DNA from: Mesostigma viride
Lineage: Eukaryota > Streptophyta > Mesostigmatophyceae > Mesostigmatales > Mesostigmataceae
Assembly (NCBI GenBank): GCA_009746045.1
Contig: RPFO01000648.1
Span: 1-64,000 of the forward strand
DNA: 64,000 nucleotides
Direction of reading: 5' to 3'
Position numbers and translations under genes: made by a program. The notes beneath the pieces were generated by a model, which saw only the letters and a list, made by a program, of their open reading frames with translations, was not told where the DNA came from and did no database searches. Position 1 is the first letter of the stretch; the number at the start of each line of letters is the position of its first letter. Shown one piece after another: positions 34,363-51,099 of the stretch.

Positions 34363-34499
34363 GTAGGGTGTAAACTACACAAGCTCTGGGTGCACAAAGT
34401 GCACAGGTCTGCACCACCAACGATGATGTATCAGAGCTCAAAGGCCTGGCATGGCGTGGAAGATCGCATCATGGACTAACTAGGCTAACTCTAAGCTAA

Positions 34500-35330
34500 T
34501 CTACAAAATCCTAACTAGCTACTCTGCTCAGCAAAGCTCGCCCCTTCCTCCTGGGGGGGGGGGGGTTGCCCACAGGGGCTGGCGTGTGAGCCTGGACAGT
34601 TGTCTTCCACCTCTTCTTGTTCTGCATAGCAGTCCAAGCGAGAGAGAGGGAGGTAATTAAAATTAAATTAAATTAAATGATAACATGCCTCCGTTGGGAG
34701 ATCATGTAGCACATATTCCATGATGGATGGGTGGAGTGGGGGAAGCCGCGTAATCGAACTAACCTAACTCTAAGCTATCTAGTCTAGAAAAGCCTAACTA
34801 CACTAGTCATCAAAACGCCTCCTCTTGGGGGGAGGTGGCTTGCCCACAGGGGCTGGCGTGTGAGCCTTGACAATCTTCTGCCGCCGCGTCTTGTCCTGCA
34901 TGGCAGTCCAAAGAAGGGAGAGAGAGTGGATGCGGTGTTCAAACTGGCCGGGCTGGGACCACTAGGTCGGCCAGCAACATCTGGGTGTAGTTCATTGCAT
35001 GTTTTTCTACCCTTTAAGGAATGTTGTTGGGGCCAGGCCAGGTCAAAATATGCCGCCCTGGTTGGCCGAGCCGCTGGGGGCCGGCCAGACCAAGGGCGGT
35101 GTCGACCGAGGGAGGAAATGCGGTGTTCAAACTGGGCTAGGACCACTAGGTCGGCCAGCTAGAAACTGCTGTGGATGGTTCATGGCAGGTTTACCCATCT
35201 TTCTGGGAGTGCATTCCAATGTATAACCCTAACTGCGAAGAAACTCTTTCCCCGAGAGTGGAGCCAGTAGTTCGGAAATCGTTGACGTACTGTATGTTTG
35301 GCAGCCATGAAGTAGATTTGATAAGTTGGT
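34500..35330 (-). pseudogene. LINE C-terminal fragments of a second family (two overlapping copies)
   Basis: Minus-strand readings HSRGKSFFAVRVIHWNALPE (about 35220-35275), and then AMQDKTRRQKIVKAHTPAPV with GKPPPPKRRRFDD-stop (about 34800-34910), form the C-terminal tail of a CR1/L2-like RT protein. Its 'FF..RVI..WN.LP' block is typical of that group. The 3' UTR continues to the tag at 34684-34712 (ACATGCCTCCG then TTGGGAGATCATGT) and the AAATTAAATTAA tail at 34655-34680. A second piece of the same C-terminus is at 34520-34640. Confidence 0.7.
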
Positions 35331-35427
35331 TATCTCACTTCATAATATGAGCGTATGGAAGACAGCCATCTAGCATGTGCTCTCCTTGATAGCTTTACGG
35401 CTTCAATTGCATCAATAGCTTTTGGGT

Positions 35428-37024
35428 TCAGTCATCCCAGGAGGCATGCGGGGCAGCTTCACAGCCCGGGGCATCCTCCTTTTGGTTCCCGCAGCAGTGC
35501 CAGTAGCTCTGGATCTCCCCGCCGCCTGTCTCCTGCTCGTAGCTCTCCGAGTGCACGCTCTGGAACTTGCGCTTGGTCTCGCCTGCGCGGGGAGAAGGGG
35601 AGGGTGAGGTGGAGTGGAGTTGGGTGGGGTGGGGTGGGGTGGGGTGGGGTGGGGTGGGGTGGGGTGGGGTGGGGTGGGGTGGGGTGGGGTGGGGTGGGTG
35701 GGGTGGGGTGGGGTGGGGTGGGGTGGGGTGGGGGGGTGGGGTGGGGTGGTGGGGTGGGGTGGGGTGGGGTGGGGTGGGGTGGGGTGGGGTACGATGCCAT
35801 GGGAGAATTGGTACCATTGGGGGAGGTGTGTGTGGGGTGGGTGGGCGCGTAACATTGTGAGATGCCAGGGGGTGGATGTCTGCGTTGCAAAGGCATGCGG
35901 GCACGATGCGCTTGGTAAATAAAAACGACTAGCCCCCCCTTTGTGATCAGGCAACAGCTAGCAGGGGGCAGTCTTATAAGGGGGATGGTGGCACAGCGAG
36001 TCAGGGCTCTTACAGTACCAGAGGGCCCCATGCCTTGTTGATCCATGGAAAAAAACTTTAAAAAAAAAAGAAATGATGGTCTCGATAGAATCACATGGGT
36101 TGTCTATATATTGATTCTCATCTGTTAATAGGTCAGGCAGGTCAAGGTCAGACGCACGCTCTGCATCAGGCACATTCGATGAGCCCTCATGACAAATACT
36201 AGCAGACGGGCGACAGGTGCTTGTGTAGAGAGAAAGGGGTTAGTGTAGAGAGAACGGGGTTTGTGTAGAGAGAAAGGGGTAAGTGCAGAGAGAAAGGGCT
36301 CAGTGTAGAGAGAAAGGGCTCAGTGTAGAGAGAAAGGGGTCAGTGCAGAGAGAAAGGGGTCAGTGCAGAGAGAAAGGGGTTAGTGTAGAGAGAAAGGGGT
36401 TAGTGTAGAGAGAAAGGGGTGAGTGTAGAGAACAGGGGGAGGATGACCCGGCATAGACGGCATGGAACAGGACTGCTCGACCGGATCGGGGCCCATGCTC
36501 AACGTCATCCCATAGCCCAGCCAGCACCCCGGCGTCCATGTACACAAAGAGGTCCATGTCGGTTGCCACGCTGACAGGCGAACCCGGTCGCCCACGGTCC
36601 CTGCGTCGTCCATGCCTTGTCCCCACTGCAGCCAGTTGGCCCAACTTGCAGCCTTGAGTCGGGCATGCCATGCAGGAACCTTGTTGCCTCCCAAGCTGGC
36701 ATAACTTTGGTCAACGAGAGAGCACCGTGCATTAAAATGCCTTACTGTTCAAACAGCAAGTGGGCAATTTTGCATGGCGGGCGACAAGATGACATGGACG
36801 CATGGTCAGACAGCCCTTGTCTTCTCACCCACTAGCAACATTTCAATGTGATTCCGAAACAGCACTTGCGAGGCCTAGGACCTTGACGCACCTCCATAGT
36901 GGTTCGGGTGAAAGCGGCATGCATTGGGCGGGTTCTTCGCAGGGTCGTACAGCTGCTTGCACCGTTTGCACATTACGAGCCGGACACCTGGCGTAGCTCC
37001 TGGAATGCCCGCAGTGGGCGCCAT
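35428..37024 (-). CDS. Small CHORD-like zinc-binding protein, two exons (95 aa)
   Basis: Exon 1 runs from the ATG at 37024 to 36892 and exon 2 from 35582 to the stop at 35428. The donor is GAG|GTGCGT and the acceptor CGCGCAG. The junction splits a glycine codon in phase 1, and the total is 288 bases. Exon 1 has VMCKRCKQLYDP, then NACRFHPNHYGG; exon 2 has GETKRKFQSVHSESY, then YWHCCGNQKEDAPGCE and HASWDD-stop. The order C-x2-C, F/YDP, C-x2-HP, W-x-CC, GC, H is that of a CHORD zinc module, as in RAR1/CHP proteins, but there is only one module. CHORD domains bind HSP90 partners; that role here is inference. The 1.3-kb intron holds two minisatellites. No competing gene is seen on the other strand. 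Confidence 0.72.
35615..35790 (+). repeat. (GGGGT)n microsatellite in intron
   Basis: About 34 GGGGT pentamers with a few one-base variants lie 35 bases upstream (gene sense) of the exon-2 acceptor. Plus-strand G-runs could form quadruplexes. The frames through it (WGGVG repeats, and TPPHP on the other strand) are artefacts. Confidence 0.96.
36216..36435 (+). repeat. 20-bp minisatellite, about 11 copies
   Basis: The unit is GTGTAGAGAGAAAGGGGTTA with variants (GTGCAGAG, GGGCTC). The period is exactly 20 over 220 bases. It lies in the intron of the small CHORD-like gene. Confidence 0.95.
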
Positions 37025-38400
37025 GGAATGTAGGAAAATCATCGGTTAGCTGCTGCTCAATTTCGTAATCTTTTGGATAGCTCTTGTAAGGCGCCCGCTT
37101 ATTGATTAGACTGTGCCGGAGGCGGGCATTATGGGAGTCGCATTAAACGGAAGCTCAGCAGGAAAACAAATGCGAAAGCAAGGCGTACATTGTGAGCTAT
37201 TCCGCACTGTCCCTATTGGCTCACCGTTTCCTGCTGCAGCGCATCGCACATTGCGGGGAGGCAATCGAAAGGTATGGCAATTTGGTGCCCCCGGAAATGC
37301 CGGTGACACACGAGCAGGTCTTTTTGTTTCGACTGCGTGCAGGCCACCAAGATTTTTTCTATGCCTAAGACTGATTTCTGCCCATGTCTGGACGCAGGAT
37401 GCTAATTCAATCATGACTGTTGTCTCTTTGATAATTGCGGCGCCGTCAATTTGCCCGTGTTTATGCAGGAATTGCTATCATGCGCAGCAGAGTCCCATAT
37501 CGCGCTGCCTACTACTTAAACAGGAGATCGTTAGGACGGGTGTGCATTAGGCTTGTAAACACCTGCTATTTCCCCTAGTAAAAATGCTACTGCAAAGTGT
37601 GGGCACTCGGCTTATGGGCACCTGATTTTTCAACATTGCAACAACATCACAATAAAATATCGTATGACGGAGCATAAGTCTTACATATACTGTCCAAGTG
37701 TCCATGCCCTGTAAGTATCTTTACAGGCGCATCTTTTGCCTGGTTTCTATCGGGGGCGCTTTTCGGACCGCCCAATGGTCGAAATATCTCGCCAGCCCTC
37801 ACGGCCTTGGTATCGCGCCACGTGTCTTTCCCTGTCAGGCCCGGTAAAAAGGCGGGATGTTTCCGCCAATTCCCCAGCTGAGCGAAGGCCCCAGGCCGGC
37901 GCCGTTATGGATCCGGCTACTTCGCGGCGCGCCGCCCTATTTTCGGGAAGGGGTGCAGCCCCCCGAGGCAGGGGTCGGATTTTTTTGTCTGGTTGCGGGG
38001 GAGCGGTCGCCCTGGGGCCGAGAGGACGGGGCGGAGCGTGCAGGTCAACGACTAGCTTGGAATCACGCGTGCGAGCGCTCATCATCATCATCGGGGCGGA
38101 GCGTTTGCTCGATGCTCGGCCTCAAAACGAGGCGGGTGGCTATGCTATCTGCAGAAAATAGCATCGACAGCGCATTACGCAGCGCTCGAGCGAGCACGGA
38201 TGCACGTAGCCGGACATGGATGCCCGTAGAGCAGGCCGTCGCGGGGCTGATTGACCAGTGGCAGGAGACGCGGGTGTGGCGTCAAATGCGCGCGGTAGCT
38301 CGTCCCCTTTTTGGCTGCCCGTCGCTGTGATTCCGAATGCTGACAGTTCGTGGATCCAAGGTTACTCTAGCCCTGCGTCTGGCGCCTGTGCTTTTTGCAC
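37025..38400. other. Intergenic region between divergent genes
   Basis: About 1.4 kb separates the minus-strand CHORD-like start from the plus-strand kinase start. The two are divergently arranged, so both promoters should be here. I see no clear TATA box or repeat. A GC-rich part (37850-38110) is followed by kinase 5' sequence. Short frames have no homology I recognise. Confidence 0.55.
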
Positions 38401-44916
<6,516 letters not shown>

Positions 44917-46200
44917 GCGCCACGTGGCGCGCATAAAGGCGCTCGTGGTGGTAGTGCCAGGCGGCGCACGTGCGCAGTGCCGGGGCTTTTGGGGGAGAAG
45001 AAATTCGGCCATGACAATGCAGGAGGGAATTGGATTGGTCTCGTGTTGCCGGGGCCATGCGACGGCTTTGCAGAGCAGGGTCATGTGTGACAGACGGGCG
45101 AGGTCCCCGAGCACATGTTGCGGTGGATGTGGGTCACCGAGTGCGATGGCCCCGCGACAAGCACCCAGGAGGGATGGTTGCGCCCTTTGAAATGTCCGGT
45201 CTACAACAGGAGGGGGCGAAAGGGTGGCGGCATCTCAGAGGAGCTCCACCACACCAGGGCCTTGCGGCGCCCTTGTGGGCAATGTCTTGTGCCCCTGTGT
45301 CCTTATCCCTCGATACGCATTGATGCCTCGATGCTGCGCCCCATGGCACTGCGCCGCGCCGTCTGGGTGCGAGGAGCCTGTCCTGTTGCCGCGTTGGCGG
45401 AAAGTGAGCGTCCAGTGCCACTGGTGGTGGGGATGGTTGCTCTTTTCACGGGTCCTTGGTGGTCGCAGGGACCCTGGCCGATGGCGTGCGGGCGTGTCTC
45501 TCTGTCGCTGCGGTGGCCCGGTTGCCTCGTTTTGTCGTTGTTGGCTGGGGGGCCTGTGCGGCCCTTGGGAGGGAGGGCCTAGCAGGGTTTTCTGAGCGTG
45601 AGGGTGATTTTGGGAGGGGGGAAAGGAGGGATTGCAAGGTGTCATCTTTGGGAGGGCGGTGGGTTCCCTTACCAGGAATGGCATTGTACCTTTACTACAC
45701 AGCCTTATATCGCCTGCTGCCGCGGCCTTTTGTGGGGAGGCGCCAGGTGTCTGTGTTGTGGCGAACCCAAATGTCATGGTGGGGGAGTTTGGGCAGCCCT
45801 CCGCATGTGCGGGTGGTCTCACGTGCCATCCTATCGGTTACGAGTGTCACTCAATACACGCCATTGTGTTCTGCCTGGAGGTTTCTGCGCCTGCGTGCCT
45901 GCGTGGAGGTCTCAGTAGGTCCCTGCAAGTGTCGGCATCTGGCGTGCCATCGTCCTGTGAATAAACTTGTCACGCGGCACAGACAGTGACTGCACCCAGC
46001 ATATGAATGGCAGTTATCAAGAGGCACGCTGCAAGCGAAAGCTACCGCCACTACCAAGGCATGGCGTTGTGTGGTGTGGCAGTGCGCGACGGCTCCAGGG
46101 GCTGTTACGGCTGGTCATCCGTCTGCGGAAATGTGCTGGTGCCGATAGGCATTGGTTTATTAGCACTCCACTTAGAATAATATAGTGATTGATTAGCACA
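44917..46200 (+). other. Kinase 3' UTR and flank
   Basis: About 1.05 kb after the stop, GTGAATAAACTTG at 45957 provides an AATAAA poly(A) signal. No gene-like frame with recognisable similarity occurs here, although several GC-rich frames are open. Beyond 46000 the DNA turns AT-rich. Confidence 0.5.
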
Positions 46201-46685
46201 CTTAGGGGGAGGCAACATTGTGGGTGAGCATGCGATAGGGCATGCGCCGCAGATTACATACCCTGTTTATTGATGCACGTAAAGATTTATAAATGAAAAC
46301 AAAACTGTTGTGTACAAACCCCCTTAGGTAACATGCTATGGCCCCGTGCATGGCCGGCACACAAGTACTGATCTGGTGACTGTCTCTCAGGGTACCATGC
46401 TAGCTAGCTTCTCTCATTCTAGGCCGCATGGCGGCCGGCAGACTACGTTGCAGAGCACTCTCTAGCTCTGGAGTGTGCATGATGCAGGCACAACTGTGGG
46501 TGCAACAGCTGAGACCTTGCAATATCAAACAGACAACCAGCGCAGGCCAGAAATCCGGAAGAATCCGGACCATGCATGGTAGCTTGAGCCTGCTGTTACC
46601 TTATCCGTGTTTGTCGAGGCGTTCAGGCCGGGTCGATGATCGAAATGAATGGAGGTGGATAGCTGTAGCCATGGACCAGAGGCAT
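46201..46685. other. Retroposon debris, no gene
   Basis: 46530-46660 matches the repeat at 30834-30960. The rest is unrecognised. Confidence 0.5.
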
Positions 46686-46900
46686 TAATTAATTAATTAT
46701 CAACATCACTCCGTTGGGAGTAAATGTAGCACATATCCCTGAGAAGGGGCATATGGCTTTTAATACATTCTAGGCTACTTCATGAAAGGGTGGGAATGTA
46801 AGCCCCTGCTCTAGGTGCACCAGGGCACCTGCACCCTCATGGTCTATCACGCTATGCCCAGTTAAGGGGGAGCATGCATGCCATGTGGGGGAAGATCATC
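46686..46900 (-). repeat. Retroposon 3' end (AATT tail, stem-loop, 3' UTR)
   Basis: (TTAA)n, then ACATCACTCCGTTGGGAG, then ATGTAGCACATATCCC and the block with CTTTTAATACATTCTAGG and GGGTGGGAATGTAAGCC. The same order occurs at 53058-53280 (minus) and, inverted, at 50500-50880 and 55020-55430. It is a 5'-truncated copy of the ORF1-bearing family. Confidence 0.7.
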
Positions 46901-46904
46901 ATGG

Positions 46905-48025
46905 CTATTAATTAATTAATTAGACTCGTGCTCCCGTTGGGGAGTCACGGAGCATTAACCCCGATGGATGGATGGATGGGTGCAAACATTCCTACCGGTC
47001 TAATCTATCTACATTGGCTACATACTACATCTATCTAACAGCATTCTAACTTCAACATCTATCTAGGCAGCCGCACGCTGCCCTAGGGGGAGCTATCTGG
47101 CGTGCCTCCCGCGGGATTGCACACGCGGGCGCTTCCCCACTGGGGGGAGCTCATTGTCCTCTATGACCTGGGCCCACTTGGCCTTGTCCATCATCTTCTT
47201 CCAAATCACGGAGAGGCCGAGGCCCCCCATGTCCTCTACTAGCTGTTCCTTAAAGGTTCCTTAAAGTATGTAGCCAATGTAGATAGATTAGACCGGTAGG
47301 AATGTGTGCACCCATCCATCCATTCATCGGGGTTAATGCTCCGTGACTCCCCAACGGGAGCACGAGTCTAATTAATTAATTAATTAATTAAAGGTGCGGG
47401 CCTTGCGGCGTCTAACATCACTGGGCCCAGCCCACGTCAGGAGGTGCCGGCCAGGCTGGGCTGGTCGCAGTCCTGCGGGGGGGCCACGTGAGGTGTCTAC
47501 CTGGTTGGTGCGAGCTAGGTGCCCTACAAGCTGCAGGCGTCGTTGCTTAATGGTGCTGGTGATATAGGGCATGCCCTGGTACAGGTCCTCATTGCGGACA
47601 TGAGCAGCATATCCTACTCTGAAAATGGAACGAAGCATGCTGGTGACCGCGCCGTCCAGCTTGCGGGCCAGGTCGGCGGTGAGGGTCCACGTCTCGGCTC
47701 CATACGTGAGAACAGGAAGGACGAGGACCTTGAACAGGTCCTGTTTCTCGATCTTGCCCAGGGGCTTGCGCCACAGGGCCCGGTACTGGCGTAAAGCGTG
47801 CCAGGCGAGGGAGATGCGATGGTCCACATCAGCCTCGCAGCTGGGGAGCAGGCTGCCCAGCAGCTTAACGCGGTCCCGATACAGGACTCGAGAGCCGTCT
47901 AGGAGATAGAGGGGCGGCGGTGAGTTGGTGAGCCCAACCGCCAGGGCCTCTGTCTTCTTGCTGACCTCAAGCCCCACTGCACGGGCCTCGAGAGCCAGGC
48001 AGTCAAGCCATGTCTGCACGTGCTA
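46905..48025 (-). pseudogene. Second copy of the minus-strand LINE (RT C-terminus and 3' end)
   Basis: The frame 48019-47384 is uninterrupted: WLDCLALEARAVGLE, HRISLAWHALRQYRALW, LTYGAETWTLTADLARKL, RLQLVGHLARTNQVDTS. It is almost identical to 31969-32830 and repairs several of that copy's shifts. The 5' end is truncated at about 48025 within the region just after the YADD motif. The 3' UTR has four GATG units, the stem-loop and (TTAA)n at 46909-46920. A plus-strand tail fragment is nested at 47253-47392. Confidence 0.85.
47253..47392 (+). mobile_element. Truncated LINE 3' UTR nested in the minus-strand LINE
   Basis: GTAGCCAATGTAGATAGATT, (CATC)n, the stem-loop GTGACTCCCCAACGGGAGC and (TTAA)n run left to right, opposite to the host copy. 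The host sequence CCTTAAAGG is interrupted. TTAAAGG is found on both sides, consistent with a short target duplication plus a few extra bases at the 5' junction. Confidence 0.65.
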
Positions 48026-48310
48026 TACCAGAGGCATGCCACAGCATTTAACTGTGACAGATCGAGCCACGAGGTAGCCATGGCTGACGGCGGAGCTCAT
48101 AACTTTTACGTTTGGGCACCGAATTCGGCTGTGAACATCACAATCGCTTTAGTCTTTCTAAGAGGCACACACTGATATAATTTTCCGAAGCTGTTACGCA
48201 ATATATGACGAGCAAACACTCATCCACGTAACGCAGCCTGGCGAATGCGTTAAGCAATTATTAAAATACGTCTGAAGCTCCGGCTGCAGCTTCGCCCTCA
48301 GGTCCGGAAG
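48026..48310. other. Gene-free stretch
   Basis: AT-rich, with no frame or repeat that I can identify. Confidence 0.5.
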
Positions 48311-48957
48311 GTAGTGGTGACACTAGTCGCGCACTGGTGGTTGCCCAGCCCCCCCCCGGGCTTGCCTCGCCATCTGCATCGCCTTAGCCCAAGCGCAGTC
48401 GCCCTGCCGAGCCGCATTGGGCCCTGCCGGGGGGCTTAAGACGGGCCAACCAGGTAGACACCTCCTCCTATGGCAGGGTCCCCTTGTCGCATCGCAACCC
48501 ACTGGCAAACTTGCGCGCGCCGGGCACCGGCGCGGCTCGACCCGGACCTATGTGACACAACTGCTTGAAGATGCAGGGCTTCTGGGACTATCCGTACTCC
48601 GCGCCCGCATGATTGACAAGAAGAAATGCTTGAGGGCTGCCATCTGCGATAAGCACCTTCCTGAGGGGTATGCTCCTGTTTTCTCCCCACGGGCCCCGCG
48701 GCCCATTGCTAGCCAGGGTAGAAGTCCGCAGGTGGAGGTTATTGGTCCTGAGGATAGCCGCTACACTACCGCCTCGTCTGCCATTACAGTAGAGGACAGC
48801 TCGGATGAGGATTACACCCCCATCTAGTGCTTAACGGTTGGGGGATGATGCAGACGATATTTGTTTAAACTTTTGTGTAATTATTTTTCTAATGAGATTA
48901 GCATAGTACTCCGTGGCATGCCTTTGCGCATGACACGCAAGTACTTACTTACTTAGC
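48311..48957 (+). pseudogene. LINE 3' end of the TTAC-tail family
   Basis: The frame 48417-48827 reads GLKTGQPGRHLLLWQGP (aligns with the GLRPAQPGRHLLTWAGP block of the other LINE), LLEDAGLLGLSVLRARMID, ending VEDSSDEDYTPI-stop. The 3' UTR has TTTGTTTAAACTTTTGTGTA. The end is a long stem-loop at 48909-48950 (GTACTCCGTGGCATGC then GCGCATGACACGCAAGTAC) with TTAC repeats. The piece is 5'-truncated. Copies of its last 120-250 bases lie at 51597 and 53692 (minus) and 56285 (plus). Confidence 0.75.
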
Positions 48958-49616
48958 CGCATTGGGACGAGATCGCCTCAGTTTGACGTCAACGCACCTC
49001 GGGCTTCTGGAAACGAAGCCGGGGAGCCTTCATGGAAGCCGTGTTTCACGGCACGCACGCGTTGCTTATTGACCTGTGCTCGCACCTCATCTCCCACCAC
49101 CGCGGCCGCTGGCCAAGTGGCCAGCCTCTCGACACCGCCGAGGATCTCCCAAAAGTTTTCCGCATGAATCGCCCCTGGCTCCAGCGCGCTTCGCCCTCTG
49201 CTCCCTCCTCCGACGGGCGCTCCGACGCTGAGCTCTGGGCTTCCCCAATCCCCACCGCCCCCCCCCACCTTCGCCATCGAAGCCGGCACCATCCGCACCC
49301 TCCTTAGGGAAGCTTTCGAGCAGCACGTGACCCCTCTTGCCACAGATGGCAATGGCGGCAATGGGAGGCACGCTGGCTAGCTGCTGAGCTCCATCACATT
49401 TCCACCACCGTCACCTCCACCTCCACCCTCCTCGCCTCCACCTCCACTGCCACCTCCACCTCCACCGCCGCCCTCAAGGCCGAGCTTCTCAACATCGACC
49501 AGCGCCTCAAGGACACCGCCATAGCCATCGAGTGCATGCAGAACACCGCCGGCATCACCGCCCAGGCGGTGAGGAACACTTGCCACCAAGCCAGCCCCCG
49601 CTGGCCCAGGCGACGA

Positions 49617-49707
49617 CGCCCCTCCCACCCAGACCTGGACGGACCTGCTTAAGCACCACCCCGGGTGGTGCTTGAGCAGGTCCGTCCAGGTCTGGGTGGG
49701 AGGGGCG
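49617..49707. repeat. Near-perfect 91-base palindrome (45-base arms)
   Basis: Arm 49617-49661 (CGCCCCTCCCACCCAGACCT onward) is the reverse complement of 49663-49707 with a single T/C difference, and has a one-base centre. It lies inside the ORF1 region. Confidence 0.92.
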
Positions 49708-50317
49708 GCACCTCTACCACCTCCACCATCGCGGTACAGCTTAAGCAACAAGCCCTCGACCTCCGCAAGGAGGCCCGCCGACCGCACCCAGCGCAGCCAC
49801 AACGTCATCGTCATTGAAGCACTTCGACCAGCCGGCAGATGAGACCTCGACGACTCTTCTTACCGGGCATTTAAGCGCGACATTCTCAGTGCCCCCATGC
49901 ACATTACTGGTGAGCTGCGCATGTCGGCTGTTCGCCTCCCCTGCACGCGCCGGGGGTAAGGCTGGCCCGGCACCCGTGCCGTCCTCACCTTTAAGTACAT
50001 GGCGGACAAGCTGTTGTTTCTAAAAAATTAACCGCAAGAAGCTCTCGAGGACTCACTTCAGGCTGGACGACGACCTCACCCTGGCCCACTGAGCAACAAC
50101 GGCGACGCGAGCTATGGCCTACCTACCTCCAGATCTGGCAAAGCGCAGGGGGGAAACCGGTATACTGGCAGGGGGACGTCATCCACGTCGACCACAAGCC
50201 TTGGCAGGCCTGGCCCCCAGTCTAGGGAATATAGCAGTAGTAGTGTAGATTAGTAAGGCTTCGCCTACCCGGCATGCACGCGGCCCCAGCGCATGTGCAC
50301 CCATAATGGCCATGGAT

Positions 50318-50500
50318 TAAAAAATTAAATTAAATTAAATTATAACATGCCTCCGTGGGGAGGTCATGTAGCACATATTTCATGATGGATGGGGTGGAGG
50401 AAGCCGTGTGATCGAACTATCCTAACTCTATCTAGAAAAGCCTAACTACACTACTCATCAAAACGCCTCCTCCGCTTGGGGGGAGGTCGCTTGCCCACAG
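50318..50500 (-). mobile_element. 5'-truncated LINE insertion with 10-bp target duplication
   Basis: GGCCATGGAT stands at 50308-50317 and again at 50501-50510. The inserted 183 bases are the C-terminal codons and 3' UTR of the GKPPPPKRRR family (reverse strand), with its stem-loop (ACATGCCTCCGTGGGGAGGT) and AAATT tail at the left end. Confidence 0.88.
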
Positions 50501-50881
50501 GGCCATGGATGATGCATTAATTTAATAATTTAGCCACGCCCTGCCTATAATGGGACCCCCCATATGGATGCTGCATTAAGAATCAGCTCAGCCCTGTCTA
50601 TACAGAGAGTCACTCTCTGCTGAGAAGCCATGCCCTAGCTCTTGCATCGCCATGATGATCTTTCCCCCCCATGACAGGCTCCCCTTAGCTGGGTGTTGCT
50701 TGAGACTCTGGGGGGTGCAGGTGCCCTTGGGGCACCTAGAGCAAGTGTTGTTTACATTCCCACCCTTGCAGGAAGTAGCTTAGAATGTATTAAAAGCCAT
50801 ATGCCCCTTCTCTGGGATATGTGCTACATGCATGCACTCCCAACGGAGTTATGTTCCTAATTGATTAACTAATTAATTAAT

Positions 50882-50882
<1 letters not shown>

Positions 50883-50911
<29 letters not shown>
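50883..50911. repeat. (TAAG)n microsatellite
   Basis: Seven TAAG units directly follow the TTAA tail of the plus-strand retroposon. This is probably the tail of a truncated minus-strand TTAC-family copy. Confidence 0.9.
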
Positions 50912-50912
<1 letters not shown>

Positions 50913-51099
50913 TGGACATGAGAAATTATGGAAATAAGTGTCCATTGGTGAGACAACATGTTATGTGACTAGTGCTTGCAGTGCAGTGAGCTGAGTGTGA
51001 GCTACTAGCTTGTGTGAGGTCAGGTGCCCTGCCTCCTCGCTGCTGCCGCGGAACCATTAAATTAAAATTATAAATGAAATTGGCAACATGACTCCGTAA

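Larger units (their letters stand above)
48970..50880 (+). pseudogene. ORF1-bearing retroposon, broken by shifts and an insertion
   Basis: HGTHALLIDLCSHLISHH and a threonine/serine-rich coiled stretch (ALKAELLNIDQRLKDT at about 49470) precede the conserved C-terminal block (49990-50215): FKYMADKLLF, FRLDDDLTLAH, RRRELWPTYLQIWQS, VIHVDHKPWQ. This block is an ORF1-type domain that I associate with algal LINEs; ORF1 proteins bind element RNA. Two or more shifts break it. The 3' UTR runs 50226-50880 and ends in a CTCCCAACGGAG stem-loop with TTAA repeats. It is interrupted at 50318-50500. A 91-base palindrome lies at 49617-49707. Confidence 0.65.

Noticed and set aside
35600-35860. WGGVG and TPPHP repeat proteins
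   Set aside because: Translation of the (GGGGT)n intron microsatellite.
36216-36435. CRISPR-like regular repeats
   Set aside because: The 20-bp units are contiguous with no spacers, in a eukaryotic intron: a minisatellite.
45115-45990. Large GC-rich frames downstream of the kinase
   Set aside because: Open on both strands because of base composition, with no domain, and located in the probable 3' UTR before the AATAAA at 45959.
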